A stretch of DNA of 64,000 nucleotides from Geobacillus stearothermophilus ATCC 12980 (GCF_030369615.1 NZ_CP128494.1:2437501-2501500), one strand, 5' to 3'. Positions 42,865 through 54,427 are shown, counted from the first letter of the stretch. The notes: a model not told the origin generated them from the letters alone. Program-made: numbers and translations.

Positions 42865-43800
42865 GAAGCGGCTTCCTTTCTAGTCGGTTGTTCAAAGCGG
42901 CGCCAAACGAACGCCACCGCCATTGTCAGCAATACGGCCGTCACCAAGCGGATGAAAAGCAGCGGCCAAACAGAGATGCCAAGCGGGACGAAAATGAGCG
43001 TATCTTCGACGACCGCATGGCAAGATACGAGAAAAATGAACGCCAGCGTCAAGTCGCGCTTCGAGACGCCGTCTTCTTTCGCCGCCTGAATCATCACCCC
43101 CGCCCCGTACGCCAAGCCGAACACAAACCCGGCAGCGAGCGTGAGCGATGTGTTCGCGCTCATGCCCAGCATCTTCGTCGCCGGCGCCATCCAGCGCGAA
43201 ACGGCTTCGATCCAATGGCGTTCTTTTAAAATTTGAATGACCGTCATGAGCGGAATGACGATCGCGACAAGCTGCACAATGCCGGCGGCCGCTTTTTTCA
43301 GCGCCGCCAAGATGATCTCTCCCCAGCCGGACGGCGGGGCGGCTTCATGCGTGACAAACCCGTATTGGGCGATCTCCTGCCCCCCCGTCCCATAGATGGG
43401 CGATCAACAAACCTGACACGACAGCGAGCCCGACGCGCACGACGATCATCAGCCAGACGCTCATGCCGGTGCGCGAGGCGACGGATGACTCGACGATCAA
43501 GTTATGGGAAAAGGAAAGCATGACCGCGAGAATGAACACTTCCTTCACCGTCAACTCGATCGTCAGCATCGCCCCGATCGCCGCGTACAATCCAAGCAAA
43601 TTGCCGAGCACAAGCGGCACAGCCGCATCGCCGGATAAGCCGAACCATTTCATCAGCGGCGTAACCCCATCAATGATCCATGAAAAAAGCGGCGTCGGCT
43701 GCAGCAACGCCAACAGGAGCGTCACGGGGAAAATGATTTTCCCCAGCGCCCACGATGTCTTCAGCCCGGCGAGCACACCGCGCTGCAACGTTCCTGTCAT
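42861..43800 (-). pseudogene. YvoD-like Gate-domain membrane protein, frameshifted
   Basis: Two nucleoside-recognition (Gate) domains of one YvoD-like protein lie in different frames. The N-half begins MTGTLQRGVLAGLKTSWALG at 43800. The C-half carries MAALKKAAAGIVQLVAIVIP and ends at 42861. They meet at a run of seven C on the plus strand (43380-43386, G7 in the message). One G fewer restores a continuous frame through the bridging peptide QEIAQYGFVTHEAAPPSGWG. The rest of each half is well preserved, so the frameshift is recent, a slippage site, or a sequencing error. Confidence 0.85.
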
Positions 43801-43908
43801 GGTCTCCTCTCTCCTTTGCTTGCCTTGATCACCGCGATGCGGTGAAACCTTGATTCTCTGGATGCCGCGCACCGCATCTTGTTCATCCGTCCGCACCTAA
43901 CCGAAAAA

Positions 43909-43945
43909 AGCGGGAATGCAGCTCCCCGACAAGATTGTTCCCGCT
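43909..43945 (-). terminator. lgt terminator
   Basis: AGCGGGAA-(21 nt)-TTCCCGCT followed by TTTTTC on the minus strand, about 85 bases after the lgt stop. Confidence 0.8.
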
Positions 43946-44029
43946 GCGAAGCGCGGCGGCGAAGGGGCTGCATTCATCGCGGTTTCCCGAAAACCGAACA
44001 AGTCCGCAACGTTTCGCCGCCTCAAACGG

Positions 44030-44842
44030 CTATTCATCCCGATAGCGCGCGTCCGCCCAGCCTTTTGTCCGGCGCACGATCCAAAGCGCGACGGACAAAA
44101 CGATGAGCGTCACGGACACGACTTGCGCCGCGCGCAGGCTGCCGGCGAGCATCAAGCTGTCGGTGCGCATCCCTTCAATCCAAAAGCGGCCGATCGAGTA
44201 CCAAATCAAATACGACAAAAACAGCTCTCCGCGCCGCAAGTTGACGCGCCGAAGCCAAAGCAAAAGACAAAAACCGGCCAAATTCCAAAGCGATTCGTAC
44301 AAAAACGTCGGATGCCAATAGCGCCCGTCAATGTACATTTGGTTGATGATCCAATCCGGCAAATGCAAATTTTCAAGAAACTGGCGCGACACAGGGCCGC
44401 CATGCGCCTCTTGGTTCATAAAATTGCCCCAGCGCCCGATCGCCTGGCCTAAAATGATGCTTGGTGCGGCAATATCGGCGAGCTTCCAAAACGACAGCCC
44501 GCGCGCGCGGGCGAACACCACGCCCGTCGCCACCGCCCCGATCAAACCGCCGTGAATGGCGAGGCCGCCTTTCCAAACTTTTGGAATCTCTGACAAATGC
44601 TTTGAATAATAGTGCCATTCAAACAACACGTAATACGCCCGCGCGCAGACAATGGCGATCGGCACGGCAAACAGCACTAAATCGACAAACGTCTCTTTCG
44701 GCAAGCCGAGCCGCACCGCTTCGCGCGTCGCGAGCCATAGCCCAATCAACACACCGGTGCCGATAATGACCCCATACCAATAAATCGTAATAGGGCCAAG
44801 GTGCAAAAACACGCGGTCAAGCGGCTGAATCGTCGATTCCAT
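44030..44842 (-). CDS. lgt: Prolipoprotein diacylglyceryl transferase
   Basis: Membrane enzyme of 270 residues that adds diacylglycerol to the lipobox Cys of prolipoproteins, such as the TAXI protein of this window. About seven hydrophobic segments. The signature [20 protein letters not shown] is intact. GGAGGTGG lies before the ATG at 44842. Conserved hprK-lgt order. Confidence 0.97.
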   Translation of the reverse strand: MESTIQPLDRVFLHLGPITIYWYGVIIGTGVLIGLWLATREAVRLGLPKETFVDLVLFAVPIAIVCARAYYVLFEWHYYSKHLSEIPKVWKGGLAIHGGLIGAVATGVVFARARGLSFWKLADIAAPSIILGQAIGRWGNFMNQEAHGGPVSRQFLENLHLPDWIINQMYIDGRYWHPTFLYESLWNLAGFCLLLWLRRVNLRRGELFLSYLIWYSIGRFWIEGMRTDSLMLAGSLRAAQVVSVTLIVLSVALWIVRRTKGWADARYRDE

Positions 44843-44908
44843 CGTTTCCACCTCCTATGCTCCATGCCCAAACGAGATCCATTCCTTTGACGCAAGAAAC
44901 GCCGACGA

Positions 44909-45844
44909 TCAGTCGTAATCGTGCGCGCCGTCTTCGATGGCGTCGCTCAATCGCGCCGAAAACTCCTCAGCCGCGTTGACCCCGAGCCGCTTCAGACGGA
45001 AATTCATCGCCGCCACTTCGACGATGACCGCCAAGTTGCGCCCTGGGCGGACCGGAATCGTCAATTTCGGCAATTCCGTGTCCAAAATTTTCACTTTCTC
45101 TTCTTTCAACCCAAGCCGGTCGTACTGTTTGTCCGGGTCCCACAACTCCAAATCGATGACGAGCGAAATGCGCTTATGCGTCCGCACCGCCCCGGCGCCG
45201 AACAGAGTCATCATGTTGATGATGCCAAGTCCGCGAATTTCGAGCAAATGTTCAATCAACTCGGGCGCGCTGCCGACGAGCGTATCTTCATCTTCTTGGC
45301 GGATTTCCACACAGTCGTCGACGACCAACCGATGGCCGCGTTTGACGAGCTCCAGCGCCGTTTCGCTTTTGCCGACGCCGCTTTTGCCCGTGATCAACAC
45401 CCCGATGCCGTACACATCGACCAACACCCCGTGCACCGCGGTGGTGGGGGCGAGCTTGCTTTCCAAATAGTTTGTCAATCGGCTTGACAGGCGGGTCGTT
45501 TTCATCGTCGAGCGCATGACCGGCACCGACTGGCGCTCAGACGCTTCGATCAGCTCCGGCGGAACCTCAAGTCCACGCGAGACGATGATCCCTGGCGTAA
45601 TGTCCGTGCAAAGCCGTTCCATCCGCGACTTTTTTTCTTCCGGCGTCAACATTTCATAAAACGACAGCTCCTTCCGTCCGAGCAACTGCAGACGCTCCGC
45701 CGGGTAATAGGCGAAATAGCCGGCCATTTCAATCCCCGGCCGCGACAAATCGCTTGTCGTAATCGGGCGGTAAATGCCCTCCGCGCCGCTGACGAGCTCG
45801 AGCTGGAACTGTTCAATGATGTCTTTCGTCCGCACTTTTGGCAT
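44909..45844 (-). CDS. hprK: HPr kinase/phosphorylase
   Basis: Sensor enzyme of carbon catabolite repression, phosphorylating Ser46 of HPr and Crh. It has 311 residues. The Walker A is [16 protein letters not shown]; the HPrK signature region (about 200-215) is [19 protein letters not shown]. The start at 45844 has GGGGAG upstream. Its target Crh is encoded at 27596 and the pyrophosphatase PpaX two genes downstream. Confidence 0.97.
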   Translation of the reverse strand: MPKVRTKDIIEQFQLELVSGAEGIYRPITTSDLSRPGIEMAGYFAYYPAERLQLLGRKELSFYEMLTPEEKKSRMERLCTDITPGIIVSRGLEVPPELIEASERQSVPVMRSTMKTTRLSSRLTNYLESKLAPTTAVHGVLVDVYGIGVLITGKSGVGKSETALELVKRGHRLVVDDCVEIRQEDEDTLVGSAPELIEHLLEIRGLGIINMMTLFGAGAVRTHKRISLVIDLELWDPDKQYDRLGLKEEKVKILDTELPKLTIPVRPGRNLAVIVEVAAMNFRLKRLGVNAAEEFSARLSDAIEDGAHDYD

Positions 45845-45879
45845 ACGTCGCCTTTCTCCCCTTTCTTCATCTTTCTTCC

Positions 45880-45908
45880 ATTGTAACACGTTTCGTTCCG
45901 CCCTTGAA
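45880..45908 (-). promoter_or_regulatory. hprK promoter
   Basis: TTCAAG, 17-base spacer, TACAAT on the minus strand, about 35 bases before the hprK start. Confidence 0.6.
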
Positions 45909-46093
45909 TGGAAAACATCGGGGAAAACAAAACAGGGACGGCTCACCCCGTCCCGATCAAGCCAAACACATCAAACCGAAACGATCTTCACCGCATCGTT
46001 TCTCCCATTGCAACCTCTTGCCGCATTCGCCATCTTTTCACACGATCACGGAAAAACCATGGCGCCACCGGCCTTCCAATGGATCACGCCCCG

Positions 46094-46456
46094 TTACGAC
46101 CGGTTGTGGAGCGGCTCGATCACCGCTTTTTGCACAAGCAAATGGAAAAACGACAAGACGATCGACGCAAGCAGCGCCGTGCCAAAGCCGCCGATTTGAA
46201 ACGCATCGCCCATCAGCCCTGCAGTCATCATGAGCGTGATGGCGTTAATGACAAACAAAAACAAACCGAGCGTCAACACGGTCACCGGCAGCGTCAACAA
46301 GATGAGCACCGGGCGAACGACGGCGTTGAGCACCGCCAAAATCACGCTCGCCAAAAACGCCGCGCCGATGCCGCTGAAGTGAATATCGTCAAAATAGCCG
46401 TCAATCGCCATGAGCAACACCGTATTGATCAACACACCGATCAGCCAATTGAGCAT
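46094..46456 (-). CDS. YvlD-like phage-holin family IV membrane protein
   Basis: Protein of 120 residues with four hydrophobic segments spread along its length (for example LNWLIGVLINTVLLMAIDGY and VRPVLILLTLPVTVLTLGLF). It matches B. subtilis YvlD. In B. subtilis yvl genes belong to the envelope-stress group; that regulation is not visible here. Start at 46456 after GATGGTGA. Confidence 0.82.
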   Translation of the reverse strand: MLNWLIGVLINTVLLMAIDGYFDDIHFSGIGAAFLASVILAVLNAVVRPVLILLTLPVTVLTLGLFLFVINAITLMMTAGLMGDAFQIGGFGTALLASIVLSFFHLLVQKAVIEPLHNRS

Positions 46457-46558
46457 TTCATCACCATCTTTATTCGAGTCTCGCGCCCGCCGGCCACACC
46501 TTGTTACAGTCCCAAAGAAACGGGGCCACGGCATTCGCCGGCAAACGGGCGCTTTCTC

Positions 46559-46885
46559 TTATTTTAACACTTGAATCCCTTTTATGACATTCCAAACAAT
46601 GACAACAAGATTCACCGCCCCAGCAACGAGGAACCCAAGCCAGACGAGCCCGCCGCCAAAAAGAAGCGATTCCTCGCCCCAATGGCCGAACAGCACCGGC
46701 GACGCGGCCAACGCAATGAACAAGAGGATCGTAACGGCCGGAATCAAATGCGACACGAGCGACCGCTTCGCATGGCGTTTGACTTCAAGATCTTCGACAA
46801 CAAAATAGACGACAATCGGCAAAATGAACGGCGCAAAAAAGACGCTGAAATAACAAAGCGCGGATAACACTTTGTTCGTCGACAA
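46559..46885 (-). CDS. DUF4870 family membrane protein
   Basis: Protein of 108 residues with three membrane segments and the DUF4870 pattern (LSALCYFSVFFAPFILPIVV; VKRHAKRSLVSHLIPAV; VNLVVIVWNVIKGIQ). The start is TTG at 46885 with AGGGG 8 bases upstream. It lies between uvrA and yvlD. Function unknown. Confidence 0.8.
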   Translation of the reverse strand: MSTNKVLSALCYFSVFFAPFILPIVVYFVVEDLEVKRHAKRSLVSHLIPAVTILLFIALAASPVLFGHWGEESLLFGGGLVWLGFLVAGAVNLVVIVWNVIKGIQVLK

Positions 46886-46965
46886 TCGGCAATCCCCTTT
46901 CCAAGTTTCCTTTACCTGTATATACGACGGCCGCTAGGAAAAGTTTCCTGCCGACGGCAAAAAAA

Positions 46966-46978
46966 GGCGGAGGCCGCC
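46966..46978 (-). terminator. uvrA terminator
   Basis: GGCGG-cct-CCGCC followed by TTTTTTT on the minus strand, about 35 bases after the uvrA stop. Confidence 0.75.
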
Positions 46979-47013
46979 GGTGTCCCAAGCGGCGGACAAA
47001 GCCGCAAAGGCCT

Positions 47014-49872
47014 TTACGCCTTCGCCGCTTCATATTGCGCCTGCATGCGCGCCCGGTCGCGTTCGAGAATCGGTTTTAAGTAGCGGCCGGTGTGCGATGC
47101 CTCGACCTCGGCCACCTCTTCCGGCGTGCCGACGGCCACGATTTGCCCGCCGCGGTCGCCGCCCTCTGGGCCTAAATCAATAATATAGTCCGCGGTTTTG
47201 ATGACGTCCAAATTATGCTCGATGACAAGCACGGTATCACCGTTGTCGACGAGCCGATGGAGCACGTCAAGCAGCCGGGCGATGTCATCGACATGAAGCC
47301 CGGTCGTCGGCTCGTCCAAAATGTAGAGCGTCCGGCCGTTGGAGCGGCGGTGAAGCTCAGCGGCGAGCTTGACGCGCTGCGCCTCGCCGCCCGAGAGCGT
47401 TGTCGCCGGCTGACCGAGCTTCATATACCCAAGCCCGACGTCATAGAGCGTCTCGAGCTTGCGTTTGATTTTCGGGATCGAGGCGAAAAAGTCGAGCGCA
47501 TCTTCGACCGTCATGTCCAAGACATCGGCGATGTTTTTCCCTTTATACGTCACCTCGAGCGTTTCACGATTGTACCGTTTGCCGTGGCACACTTCGCACG
47601 GGACGTACACGTCCGGCAAAAAGTGCATCTCAATTTTGATGATCCCATCGCCATGGCACGCCTCGCAGCGCCCGCCTTTGACATTGAAGCTGAACCGCCC
47701 TTTTTTGTAGCCGCGCACTTTCGCTTCGTTCGTTGAGGCAAACACGTCGCGGATGTCGTCAAACACCCCGGTGTACGTCGCCGGGTTCGACCGTGGCGTG
47801 CGGCCGATCGGCGACTGGTCGATGTCAATCACTTTGTCGAGATGCTCCAGCCCGCGGATGTCGCGATGCTCGCCCGGCTTGGCTTTCGCCCGGTTGAGCT
47901 TTTGCGCCAGCGCCTTATACAACACTTCGTTGACAAGCGTGCTTTTGCCCGAGCCCGACACCCCGGTGACAGCGACAAACGTGCCGAGCGGGATGTTCAC
48001 CGATACGTTTTTCAAGTTATGCTCGCGCGCGCCGACCACCTCAAGCCAACGTCCGTCCGGACGGCGCCGCTCGGCCGGAATCGGGATGAATTTTTTTCCT
48101 GACAAATACTGGCCGGTGAGCGAGTTCGGATTGTCCATCACCTCTTCCGGCGTGCCGGCGGCGACGACCTCGCCGCCGTGGATGCCCGCCCCCGGGCCGA
48201 TGTCAATCAAATAGTCCGCGGCTAGCATCGTATCCTCGTCGTGCTCCACGACAATGAGCGTATTGCCGAGGTCGCGCATGCTTTTCAACGTCGCGATCAA
48301 GCGATCGTTGTCGCGCTGATGAAGCCCGATCGACGGCTCGTCGAGGACGTACAGCACCCCCGTCAGCCGCGAGCCGATTTGCGTCGCCAAGCGGATGCGC
48401 TGCGCCTCGCCGCCGGAGAGCGTGCCGGCTGAACGGCTGAGCGTCAAATAGTCGAGGCCGACGTTTTGCAAAAAGCCGAGCCGGTCGCGAATTTCACGCA
48501 AAATAAGGCGGGCGATTTGCGCCTCTTTTTCGGTCAGCTCGAGCCCGTCAAAAAAGGCGAGCGCCTCGGTCACCGACATGGCGGTGACCTCGCCGATATG
48601 CTTGCCGCCGACAAGGACGGCCAGGCTTTCTTTTTTCAGCCGGTAGCCTTGGCATGTCGGACACGGTTGTTCCGCCATATACTTTTCCATCTGCTCGCGA
48701 ATGTAATCGGAGCTTGTCTCCCGGTAGCGGCGCTCGATGTTGCGAACGACGCCTTCAAATGCGATGTATTGTTCACGCACTTGGCCAAAATCGTTCGTAT
48801 AGCGGAAATAAATCGGCTCACCGCCGCTGCCGTACAAAATTTTCGCGAGCTGCTCTTTCGGCAACTCCTTCACCGGCACGTCCATCGGGATGCCGTAGTG
48901 GCGGCACACAGCTTCGAGCAGCTGCGGGTAGTATTGCGAGCTTTGCGGCTCCCACGGAGCGATGGCGTGTTCTTTTAACGTCAGCTCATCGTTCGGGATG
49001 ACCAAATCGAGATCCACTTCGAGCTTCACCCCGAGCCCGTCGCAGTCCGGGCAGGCGCCGAACGGACTGTTGAACGAAAAGAGGCGCGGTTCAAGCTCCC
49101 CGATCGAAAAGCCGCAGTACGGACAAGCGTGCTTTTCACTGAACAAGAGCTCCCCCTCGCCGATCACGTCAACGACCACTTTGCCGTCGGCGAGCTTCAG
49201 CGCCGTCTCCAACGAATCGGCAAGCCTTGATGCGATGCCGTCCTTGATGACAACCCGGTCGACGACGACATCAATCGAATGTTTTTTGTTTTTTTCCAGC
49301 TCAATGTCCTCCGTCAACTCGCGCATCTCACCGTCAATGCGAACGCGCACATACCCTTGTTTGCGAATATCCTCCAATGTCTTGGCGTGCGTCCCTTTTT
49401 TTCCCGAGACGATCGGCGCCAAAATTTGCATTTTCGTCCGCTCCGGGTAAGCAAGCAGCCGGTCGACCATTTGCTCGATCGTCTGCGATTGGATTTCAAT
49501 GCCGTGCGTCGGACAAACAGGGCGGCCGATGCGGGCGAATAGAAGCCGCAAGTAATCGTAAATTTCTGTCACCGTGCCGACGGTTGAGCGCGGGTTGCGG
49601 CTCGTCGTTTTTTGGTCGATCGAAATGGCCGGCGACAATCCTTCAATCGCATCGACGTCCGGTTTTTCCATCTGCCCTAAAAACTGGCGGGCGTACGCCG
49701 ACAGCGATTCGACGTAGCGTCGCTGACCTTCCGCGTAAATCGTATCAAACGCCAGCGACGACTTCCCCGACCCGGACAGCCCGGTCAAGACGACGAGCTT
49801 GCCGCGCGGGATTTCAACGTCAATGTTTTTCAAGTTGTGGGCGCGCGCCCCTTTGACAATGATTTTCTCCAT
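47014..49872 (-). CDS. uvrA: Excinuclease ABC subunit A
   Basis: DNA-damage recognition ATPase of nucleotide excision repair, 952 residues as in the crystallised Geobacillus protein. Two ABC modules: Walker [14 protein letters not shown] near residue 31 and GVSGSGKST near 640. Signatures [13 protein letters not shown] and [13 protein letters not shown]. Zinc modules CPYCG...CPDCDG and CEACHGDG...CEVCHG. ATG at 49872. It follows uvrB by 16 bases. Confidence 0.98.
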   Translation of the reverse strand: MEKIIVKGARAHNLKNIDVEIPRGKLVVLTGLSGSGKSSLAFDTIYAEGQRRYVESLSAYARQFLGQMEKPDVDAIEGLSPAISIDQKTTSRNPRSTVGTVTEIYDYLRLLFARIGRPVCPTHGIEIQSQTIEQMVDRLLAYPERTKMQILAPIVSGKKGTHAKTLEDIRKQGYVRVRIDGEMRELTEDIELEKNKKHSIDVVVDRVVIKDGIASRLADSLETALKLADGKVVVDVIGEGELLFSEKHACPYCGFSIGELEPRLFSFNSPFGACPDCDGLGVKLEVDLDLVIPNDELTLKEHAIAPWEPQSSQYYPQLLEAVCRHYGIPMDVPVKELPKEQLAKILYGSGGEPIYFRYTNDFGQVREQYIAFEGVVRNIERRYRETSSDYIREQMEKYMAEQPCPTCQGYRLKKESLAVLVGGKHIGEVTAMSVTEALAFFDGLELTEKEAQIARLILREIRDRLGFLQNVGLDYLTLSRSAGTLSGGEAQRIRLATQIGSRLTGVLYVLDEPSIGLHQRDNDRLIATLKSMRDLGNTLIVVEHDEDTMLAADYLIDIGPGAGIHGGEVVAAGTPEEVMDNPNSLTGQYLSGKKFIPIPAERRRPDGRWLEVVGAREHNLKNVSVNIPLGTFVAVTGVSGSGKSTLVNEVLYKALAQKLNRAKAKPGEHRDIRGLEHLDKVIDIDQSPIGRTPRSNPATYTGVFDDIRDVFASTNEAKVRGYKKGRFSFNVKGGRCEACHGDGIIKIEMHFLPDVYVPCEVCHGKRYNRETLEVTYKGKNIADVLDMTVEDALDFFASIPKIKRKLETLYDVGLGYMKLGQPATTLSGGEAQRVKLAAELHRRSNGRTLYILDEPTTGLHVDDIARLLDVLHRLVDNGDTVLVIEHNLDVIKTADYIIDLGPEGGDRGGQIVAVGTPEEVAEVEASHTGRYLKPILERDRARMQAQYEAAKA

Positions 49873-49888
49873 TCCGTTCACCCGGCCA

Positions 49889-51865
49889 TCATCCTTCCGC
49901 TTTCAATTCGAAAATGACGTCGCGCAGCTGGGCGGCCCGCTCGAAGTCGAGCGCTTTGGCCGCCTCTTTCATCTCCGTCTCGAGCGTTCGAATCAGCTCT
50001 TCCCGCTCTTGTTTCGTCATCGCTGCCGCCGGCTTCGCCTCGTACATCTCCGTCTCTTCCGCCGCATACGTCGCGCGGATGACGTCGCGAATCTCCTTTT
50101 TCACCGTGCGCGGCACGATGCCGTGCTTTCGGTTGTACTCTTCTTGAATCGCGCGGCGCCGCTTCGTCTCTTGAATAGCGATTTCCATCGATTTCGTCAC
50201 TGTATCGGCGTACATGATCACATGGCCGTTCGCGTTGCGCGCCGCCCGGCCGATCGTCTGGATGAGCGAGCGCTCCGAACGCAAAAACCCTTCTTTGTCG
50301 GCGTCCAAAATGGCGACAAGCGACACTTCCGGAATGTCCAATCCTTCCCGCAGCAAGTTGATGCCGACCAGTACATCGTATTTGCCGAGCCGCAAATCGC
50401 GGATGATTTCAATGCGCTCGAGCGTCTTAATTTCCGAATGCAAATACGCCACCTTGATCCCCGCTTCTTTTAAATAATCGGTCAAATCCTCCGCCATTTT
50501 TTTCGTCAGCGTCGTCACGAGCGTCCGTTCATTCCGCTCGACGCGCTCATGAATTTCGCCGATCAAATCGTCGATTTGTCCTTTTGTCGGACGGACGTCG
50601 ATCGTTGGGTCAAGAAGCCCGGTCGGGCGAATGATTTGTTCGACAACGCCCGGGCTGTGCTCGAGCTCGTACGGCCCCGGCGTCGCCGAGACGTAAATAA
50701 TTTGATGGATTTTTTGCTCGAACTCTTCAAACGTGAGCGGTCGGTTGTCGAGCGCCGACGGCAGACGGAAGCCGTGGTCGACGAGCACTTGCTTGCGCGC
50801 CCGGTCGCCGTTGTACATGCCGCGCAGCTGCGGCAAGGTGACGTGTGACTCATCGACGATAATCAAAAAATCGTCCGGAAAATAGTCAAGCAATGTATAC
50901 GGCGTCGATCCCGGCGGCCGCAGCGCCAAATGGCGCGAGTAGTTTTCGATGCCGGAACAAAAGCCCATCTCGCGCATCATTTCCAAATCATAGCGCGTCC
51001 GTTGCTCCAGCCGCTGCGCCTCCAACAGCTTTCCTTGGGCGCGCAGTTCGGCGAGCCGCTCCTCAAGCTCTTGTTCGATGTTTTGAATGGCGAGCCGCAT
51101 TTTCTCCTCGCGCGTGACGAAGTGCGACGCCGGGAAAATGGCGACATGCTCGCGCTCGCCGAGCACTTCGCCCGTCAAGGCGTCCACCTCGCGGATGCGC
51201 TCGATTTCATCGCCAAAAAATTCGACGCGAATGCAATGTTCATCGCGCGACGCGGGGAAAATTTCGACCACATCGCCGCGGACGCGGAACGTGCCGCGCC
51301 GAAAGTCGATATCATTGCGGTCGTATTGGATGTCAACGAGCCGCCGCAGCAGCACGTTGCGCTCGATTTCCATCCCCACGCGCAATGAAACGACAAGCTC
51401 GCGGTATTCTTCCGGCGACCCTAAGCCGTAAATGCATGAGACGCTGGCCACGATGATGACATCCCGGCGCTCAAACAACGCCGACGTTGCCGAGTGCCGC
51501 AATTTGTCGATTTCATCGTTGATTTTCGCATCTTTTTCAATGTACGTATCCGTCTGCGGCACGTACGCTTCCGGCTGATAATAATCGTAATAGCTGACAA
51601 AATATTCGACGGCGTTGTGTGGGAAAAACTCTTTCAGCTCGCTGTACAATTGACCGGCGAGCGTTTTGTTGTGGGCGATGACAAGCGTCGGCTTGTTGAC
51701 TTGGGCGATCACGTTCGAGATCGTAAACGTTTTGCCCGTCCCCGTCGCCCCAAGGAGCGTTTGATGTTTCACACCCCGCTGCAAGCCGTCCACAAGCTTG
51801 GCGATCGCCTGCGGCTGATCGCCTTGCGGTTCGTACGGCGACACTAATTGAAAACGGCCCTCCAC
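49889..51865 (-). CDS. uvrB: Excinuclease ABC subunit B
   Basis: Helicase-like damage-verification subunit of 658 residues, starting with GTG at 51865 after GAAGGAGG. Walker [16 protein letters not shown]; beta-hairpin region [20 protein letters not shown]; motif II VDESH; C-terminal UVR domain ([20 protein letters not shown]) that binds UvrC/UvrA. The preceding LexA-type box predicts SOS induction. Confidence 0.98.
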   Translation of the reverse strand: MEGRFQLVSPYEPQGDQPQAIAKLVDGLQRGVKHQTLLGATGTGKTFTISNVIAQVNKPTLVIAHNKTLAGQLYSELKEFFPHNAVEYFVSYYDYYQPEAYVPQTDTYIEKDAKINDEIDKLRHSATSALFERRDVIIVASVSCIYGLGSPEEYRELVVSLRVGMEIERNVLLRRLVDIQYDRNDIDFRRGTFRVRGDVVEIFPASRDEHCIRVEFFGDEIERIREVDALTGEVLGEREHVAIFPASHFVTREEKMRLAIQNIEQELEERLAELRAQGKLLEAQRLEQRTRYDLEMMREMGFCSGIENYSRHLALRPPGSTPYTLLDYFPDDFLIIVDESHVTLPQLRGMYNGDRARKQVLVDHGFRLPSALDNRPLTFEEFEQKIHQIIYVSATPGPYELEHSPGVVEQIIRPTGLLDPTIDVRPTKGQIDDLIGEIHERVERNERTLVTTLTKKMAEDLTDYLKEAGIKVAYLHSEIKTLERIEIIRDLRLGKYDVLVGINLLREGLDIPEVSLVAILDADKEGFLRSERSLIQTIGRAARNANGHVIMYADTVTKSMEIAIQETKRRRAIQEEYNRKHGIVPRTVKKEIRDVIRATYAAEETEMYEAKPAAAMTKQEREELIRTLETEMKEAAKALDFERAAQLRDVIFELKAEG

Positions 51866-51898
51866 CGTTTCGCCTCCTTCTTCAATCCATCTTTCCCC

Positions 51899-51949
51899 AT
51901 TGTATCATATCCTCTGCGCAGATGCACAAAAAATGCGAACTGGTATTCG
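51899..51949 (-). promoter_or_regulatory. uvrB promoter region with LexA-type box
   Basis: CGAATACCAGTTCG at 51936-51949 matches the Gram-positive SOS box CGAAC-N4-GTTCG with one mismatch. A TACAAT -10 lies at 51899-51904 on the minus strand, 34 bases before the GTG. The -35 is weak. Confidence 0.75.
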
Positions 51950-52008
51950 TTCCAACCTGCACAGCGATTTCCATTCCGTCAGGCCGCTTCCAGCTGCATA
52001 GATAAAAA

Positions 52009-52034
52009 AGCGGACCGCTGCAGATGGGTCCGCT
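52009..52034 (-). terminator. csbA terminator
   Basis: AGCGGACC-catctgcagc-GGTCCGCT followed by TTTTTA on the minus strand, just after the csbA stop. Confidence 0.85.
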
Positions 52035-52040
52035 TCTCTG

Positions 52041-52262
52041 TCATTTCTTTAAGTTGTCCAACATTCGCCCCGCCAACAGAAAACCGGCAATCGTCGAGGC
52101 GATGTCGGCGACGATTTCGTGCAGCTCGTCCGTATACCCTTTGGCATACGAGGCGACAAGCAAGGCAACGGTCAACAACAACGCAATGTAACGGTTGTAC
52201 GTCACCCGCGCAAACAGCAGCAACAAAAGGCACGGGATGATAAGGGCCGCGAGAAACCACAT
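52041..52262 (-). CDS. csbA: CsbA family membrane protein
   Basis: Protein of 73 residues with hydrophobic segments from about 2-20, 23-41 and 50-68. It matches B. subtilis CsbA in length and in position before uvrB. CsbA is sigma-B controlled in B. subtilis; I see no sigma-B promoter here. GGAGAC precedes the ATG. Molecular role unknown. Confidence 0.85.
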   Translation of the reverse strand: MWFLAALIIPCLLLLLFARVTYNRYIALLLTVALLVASYAKGYTDELHEIVADIASTIAGFLLAGRMLDNLKK

Positions 52263-52276
52263 ACGTCTAGTCTCCT

Positions 52277-53449
52277 TTACGACACAGCTTCGGACGCCGA
52301 AGAGCCTCGTTGATGAACGAACAGCAGACCAAGTTCGTGGTGGCCGTCTTCATACACCGCTCCTTGAACGAAGCGGATCTCGCCGTTATGGCTGATGACT
52401 TCCAGCTTGCAAAACGCGCGGTTGCGCTGGAGCGCCTCGTAAAACTCGGCCTCAGTCTGCACTGGAACGCCGTTCGCTTTTACAATCACTTCACCAATGC
52501 TTAACCCCATTTGTTCCGCTTTGGAATTCGGGAGCACCCCGACGATCACCACGCCTTGCGGATGGCGGGCAAACCGGGGCGGGCGGGCGCGGTCGGCGCG
52601 GTGACCGGAAAAGGCAATCCACTCCCGCCCAATGATGGCTGCAGCTCCTGCGGCAGCCCCTAGCAACGGATGCCATAATCCGAAGACGGCCAGCACGGCG
52701 ACAAGCCAAGCGAGGCGAAGCACGCGCCGCCCTTCTTCACGAGCTGCTTCCGCCGGCAGCACGTGCTGCCGGCGCTGCGAAAAGCCGAGAAGAAACGGCA
52801 CAAGCCAAAACGAATAGCCGTCCCCAGCTGGAATGAGCGGCCACCACGAAACCGACGGCAACGCGCCGTCGGATATCGGCAGCACGACCGGCACAAACCA
52901 AAACCGTTGCGTCCACTGCATGCCGACAATCATTCCACGTTTGCTTCTCGCAAGCTGCGGCGAGGCCGCCCCATTTCGCGAGCGGAGAATCAGCCATCCT
53001 TCCGCCAACAGCAACAACACAAGCAGGGCGGCAAGCGCCCCTCCATCCGCCGCACCGTCTGACAACAGATGAGCGGCAAGTCCGCTTGGCCCCGCCAAGC
53101 CGAGCAAGACGAGCGCTCCGCCCACTGTATAAGCCGGTGAAAGGAGGCGCGCCTCCATCGTCAGGCCAAGCAGGATCGTCAACCCCGTCACCGCCCACAC
53201 CGCATCCGGCGGCAACGCGAGCCCGATGCCGGACGCAATGACAGACAGCACAGCGCCCGCAACCCATCCCCACGTCCAAAGCCCACGCCATTCTTGCCCC
53301 AGCCGATAGACGCGCACATGAAAATCGCGGCGCTCCCGCTTCACCCGCCGCCAGCCGGCACCCCAGGCCAACAGCAGGCCGTAATACAAGAGCGGCTGCC
53401 GCCACACATCGGCGACGCCTTCCAACCATTCCAATCCCCAAGTTGCCAT
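52277..53449 (-). CDS. minJ: Cell-division topological determinant MinJ
   Basis: Polytopic membrane protein of 390 residues with about six to eight hydrophobic segments (15-270) and a C-terminal PDZ domain (GVVIVGVLPNSKAEQMGLSI, then GEVIVKANGVPV). In B. subtilis MinJ bridges DivIVA and MinCD. Start at 53449 after GGGGGAAGG; longer upstream frames lack support. Divergent from racA. Confidence 0.88.
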   Translation of the reverse strand: MATWGLEWLEGVADVWRQPLLYYGLLLAWGAGWRRVKRERRDFHVRVYRLGQEWRGLWTWGWVAGAVLSVIASGIGLALPPDAVWAVTGLTILLGLTMEARLLSPAYTVGGALVLLGLAGPSGLAAHLLSDGAADGGALAALLVLLLLAEGWLILRSRNGAASPQLARSKRGMIVGMQWTQRFWFVPVVLPISDGALPSVSWWPLIPAGDGYSFWLVPFLLGFSQRRQHVLPAEAAREEGRRVLRLAWLVAVLAVFGLWHPLLGAAAGAAAIIGREWIAFSGHRADRARPPRFARHPQGVVIVGVLPNSKAEQMGLSIGEVIVKANGVPVQTEAEFYEALQRNRAFCKLEVISHNGEIRFVQGAVYEDGHHELGLLFVHQRGSSASEAVS

Positions 53450-53669
53450 CCGCCTTCCCCCTCGCTTCGTTCCCCATTCTTTATCTTCTATTCTACCAAA
53501 TGACTGGGACAAATCCCATGCCTGCCGCCATCTTTTTTGCCTGAATGGCGAATTTGCGCTGTTTTCCACTTTCTTTGCCGAATGGACACTAGTTTTGTCG
53601 CCCGGGCAGGATTTCTTATGCCAATGAAAAAAGGGATATAGAAGAAGACAAAAAAGGAGGAGTGGAACG

Positions 53670-54212
53670 ATGGAGTTAAAAACACCCGACGTTGCCGCCC
53701 GTCTCGGAGTGTCGCCAAAAACGATCCAGCGCTGGGTGCGGAAATACAACATTCCGCTGCAAAAAAATGAAGCCGGCCACTACTTGTTTGACGAAAAAAC
53801 GATCGCCCTGCTTGAGCGGGTCAAATTTGAACAAGGCGCCGCGCTGGAAACGCAGCCGAAAGCAGAACCGAAAACACCGCCGGCCCCTAGCCGTCCTTCA
53901 ACATCGCCGCCGAACGTTCCTATTCATGCCCTGTTTCAAGAATATGTCGGACCGGAAATCAGCCGCGTCTCCCTGCGCCTTGATCAACTCGAGCAGCAAC
54001 TGGAACAAAAAGCGGATGACGTCGTTTCCGTTCAATTGCTGCACCACCGACGGGAGATGGAAGAAATCACCGCCCGCCTGACCGCCTTGGAACAGCTCGT
54101 TGCCCGCCTCGAGCAACAGCTGAATCACCAGCCGCCCGCCCCGCACAATCCGTCCGAAGAACCGAAGCGGAAACGGCGCGGCCTCGGGCGGGTGATGAAC
54201 TTGTTTGTCTAA
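53670..54212 (+). CDS. racA: Chromosome-anchoring protein RacA
   Basis: Kinetochore-like protein tying the chromosome origin to the pole during sporulation. It has 180 residues. MerR-type HTH at 5-50 (VAARLGVSPKTIQRWVRKYN), a Pro-rich linker (70-90), a coiled coil (about 100-155) and a basic tail (KRKRRGLGRVMNLFV) for DNA or membrane contact. AAAAGGAGG precedes the ATG. Confidence 0.88.
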   Translation: MELKTPDVAARLGVSPKTIQRWVRKYNIPLQKNEAGHYLFDEKTIALLERVKFEQGAALETQPKAEPKTPPAPSRPSTSPPNVPIHALFQEYVGPEISRVSLRLDQLEQQLEQKADDVVSVQLLHHRREMEEITARLTALEQLVARLEQQLNHQPPAPHNPSEEPKRKRRGLGRVMNLFV

Positions 54213-54262
54213 CCGTGCAAAGGCACAATCAGCCCCACCAAACAGGCAACGAGTTTATCGTG

Positions 54263-54283
54263 CGCTCTGCCTTAGGCAGGGCG
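54263..54283 (+). terminator. racA terminator
   Basis: CGCTCTGCC-tta-GGCAGGGCG followed by TTTTTTC, about 50 bases after the racA stop. Confidence 0.85.
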
Positions 54284-54427
54284 TTTTTTCTGTCCTTCCT
54301 TATGATCCGTCCTTTTCCTTCTCTTCACTGCTTCTTTACTCTTTTTTCATTCTTTTTTAATCATCGTTCTTTATAATCTGTAGATGAGCAAATTCACTGA
54401 CATAAATTGACAACTAAACAAAAAAGG

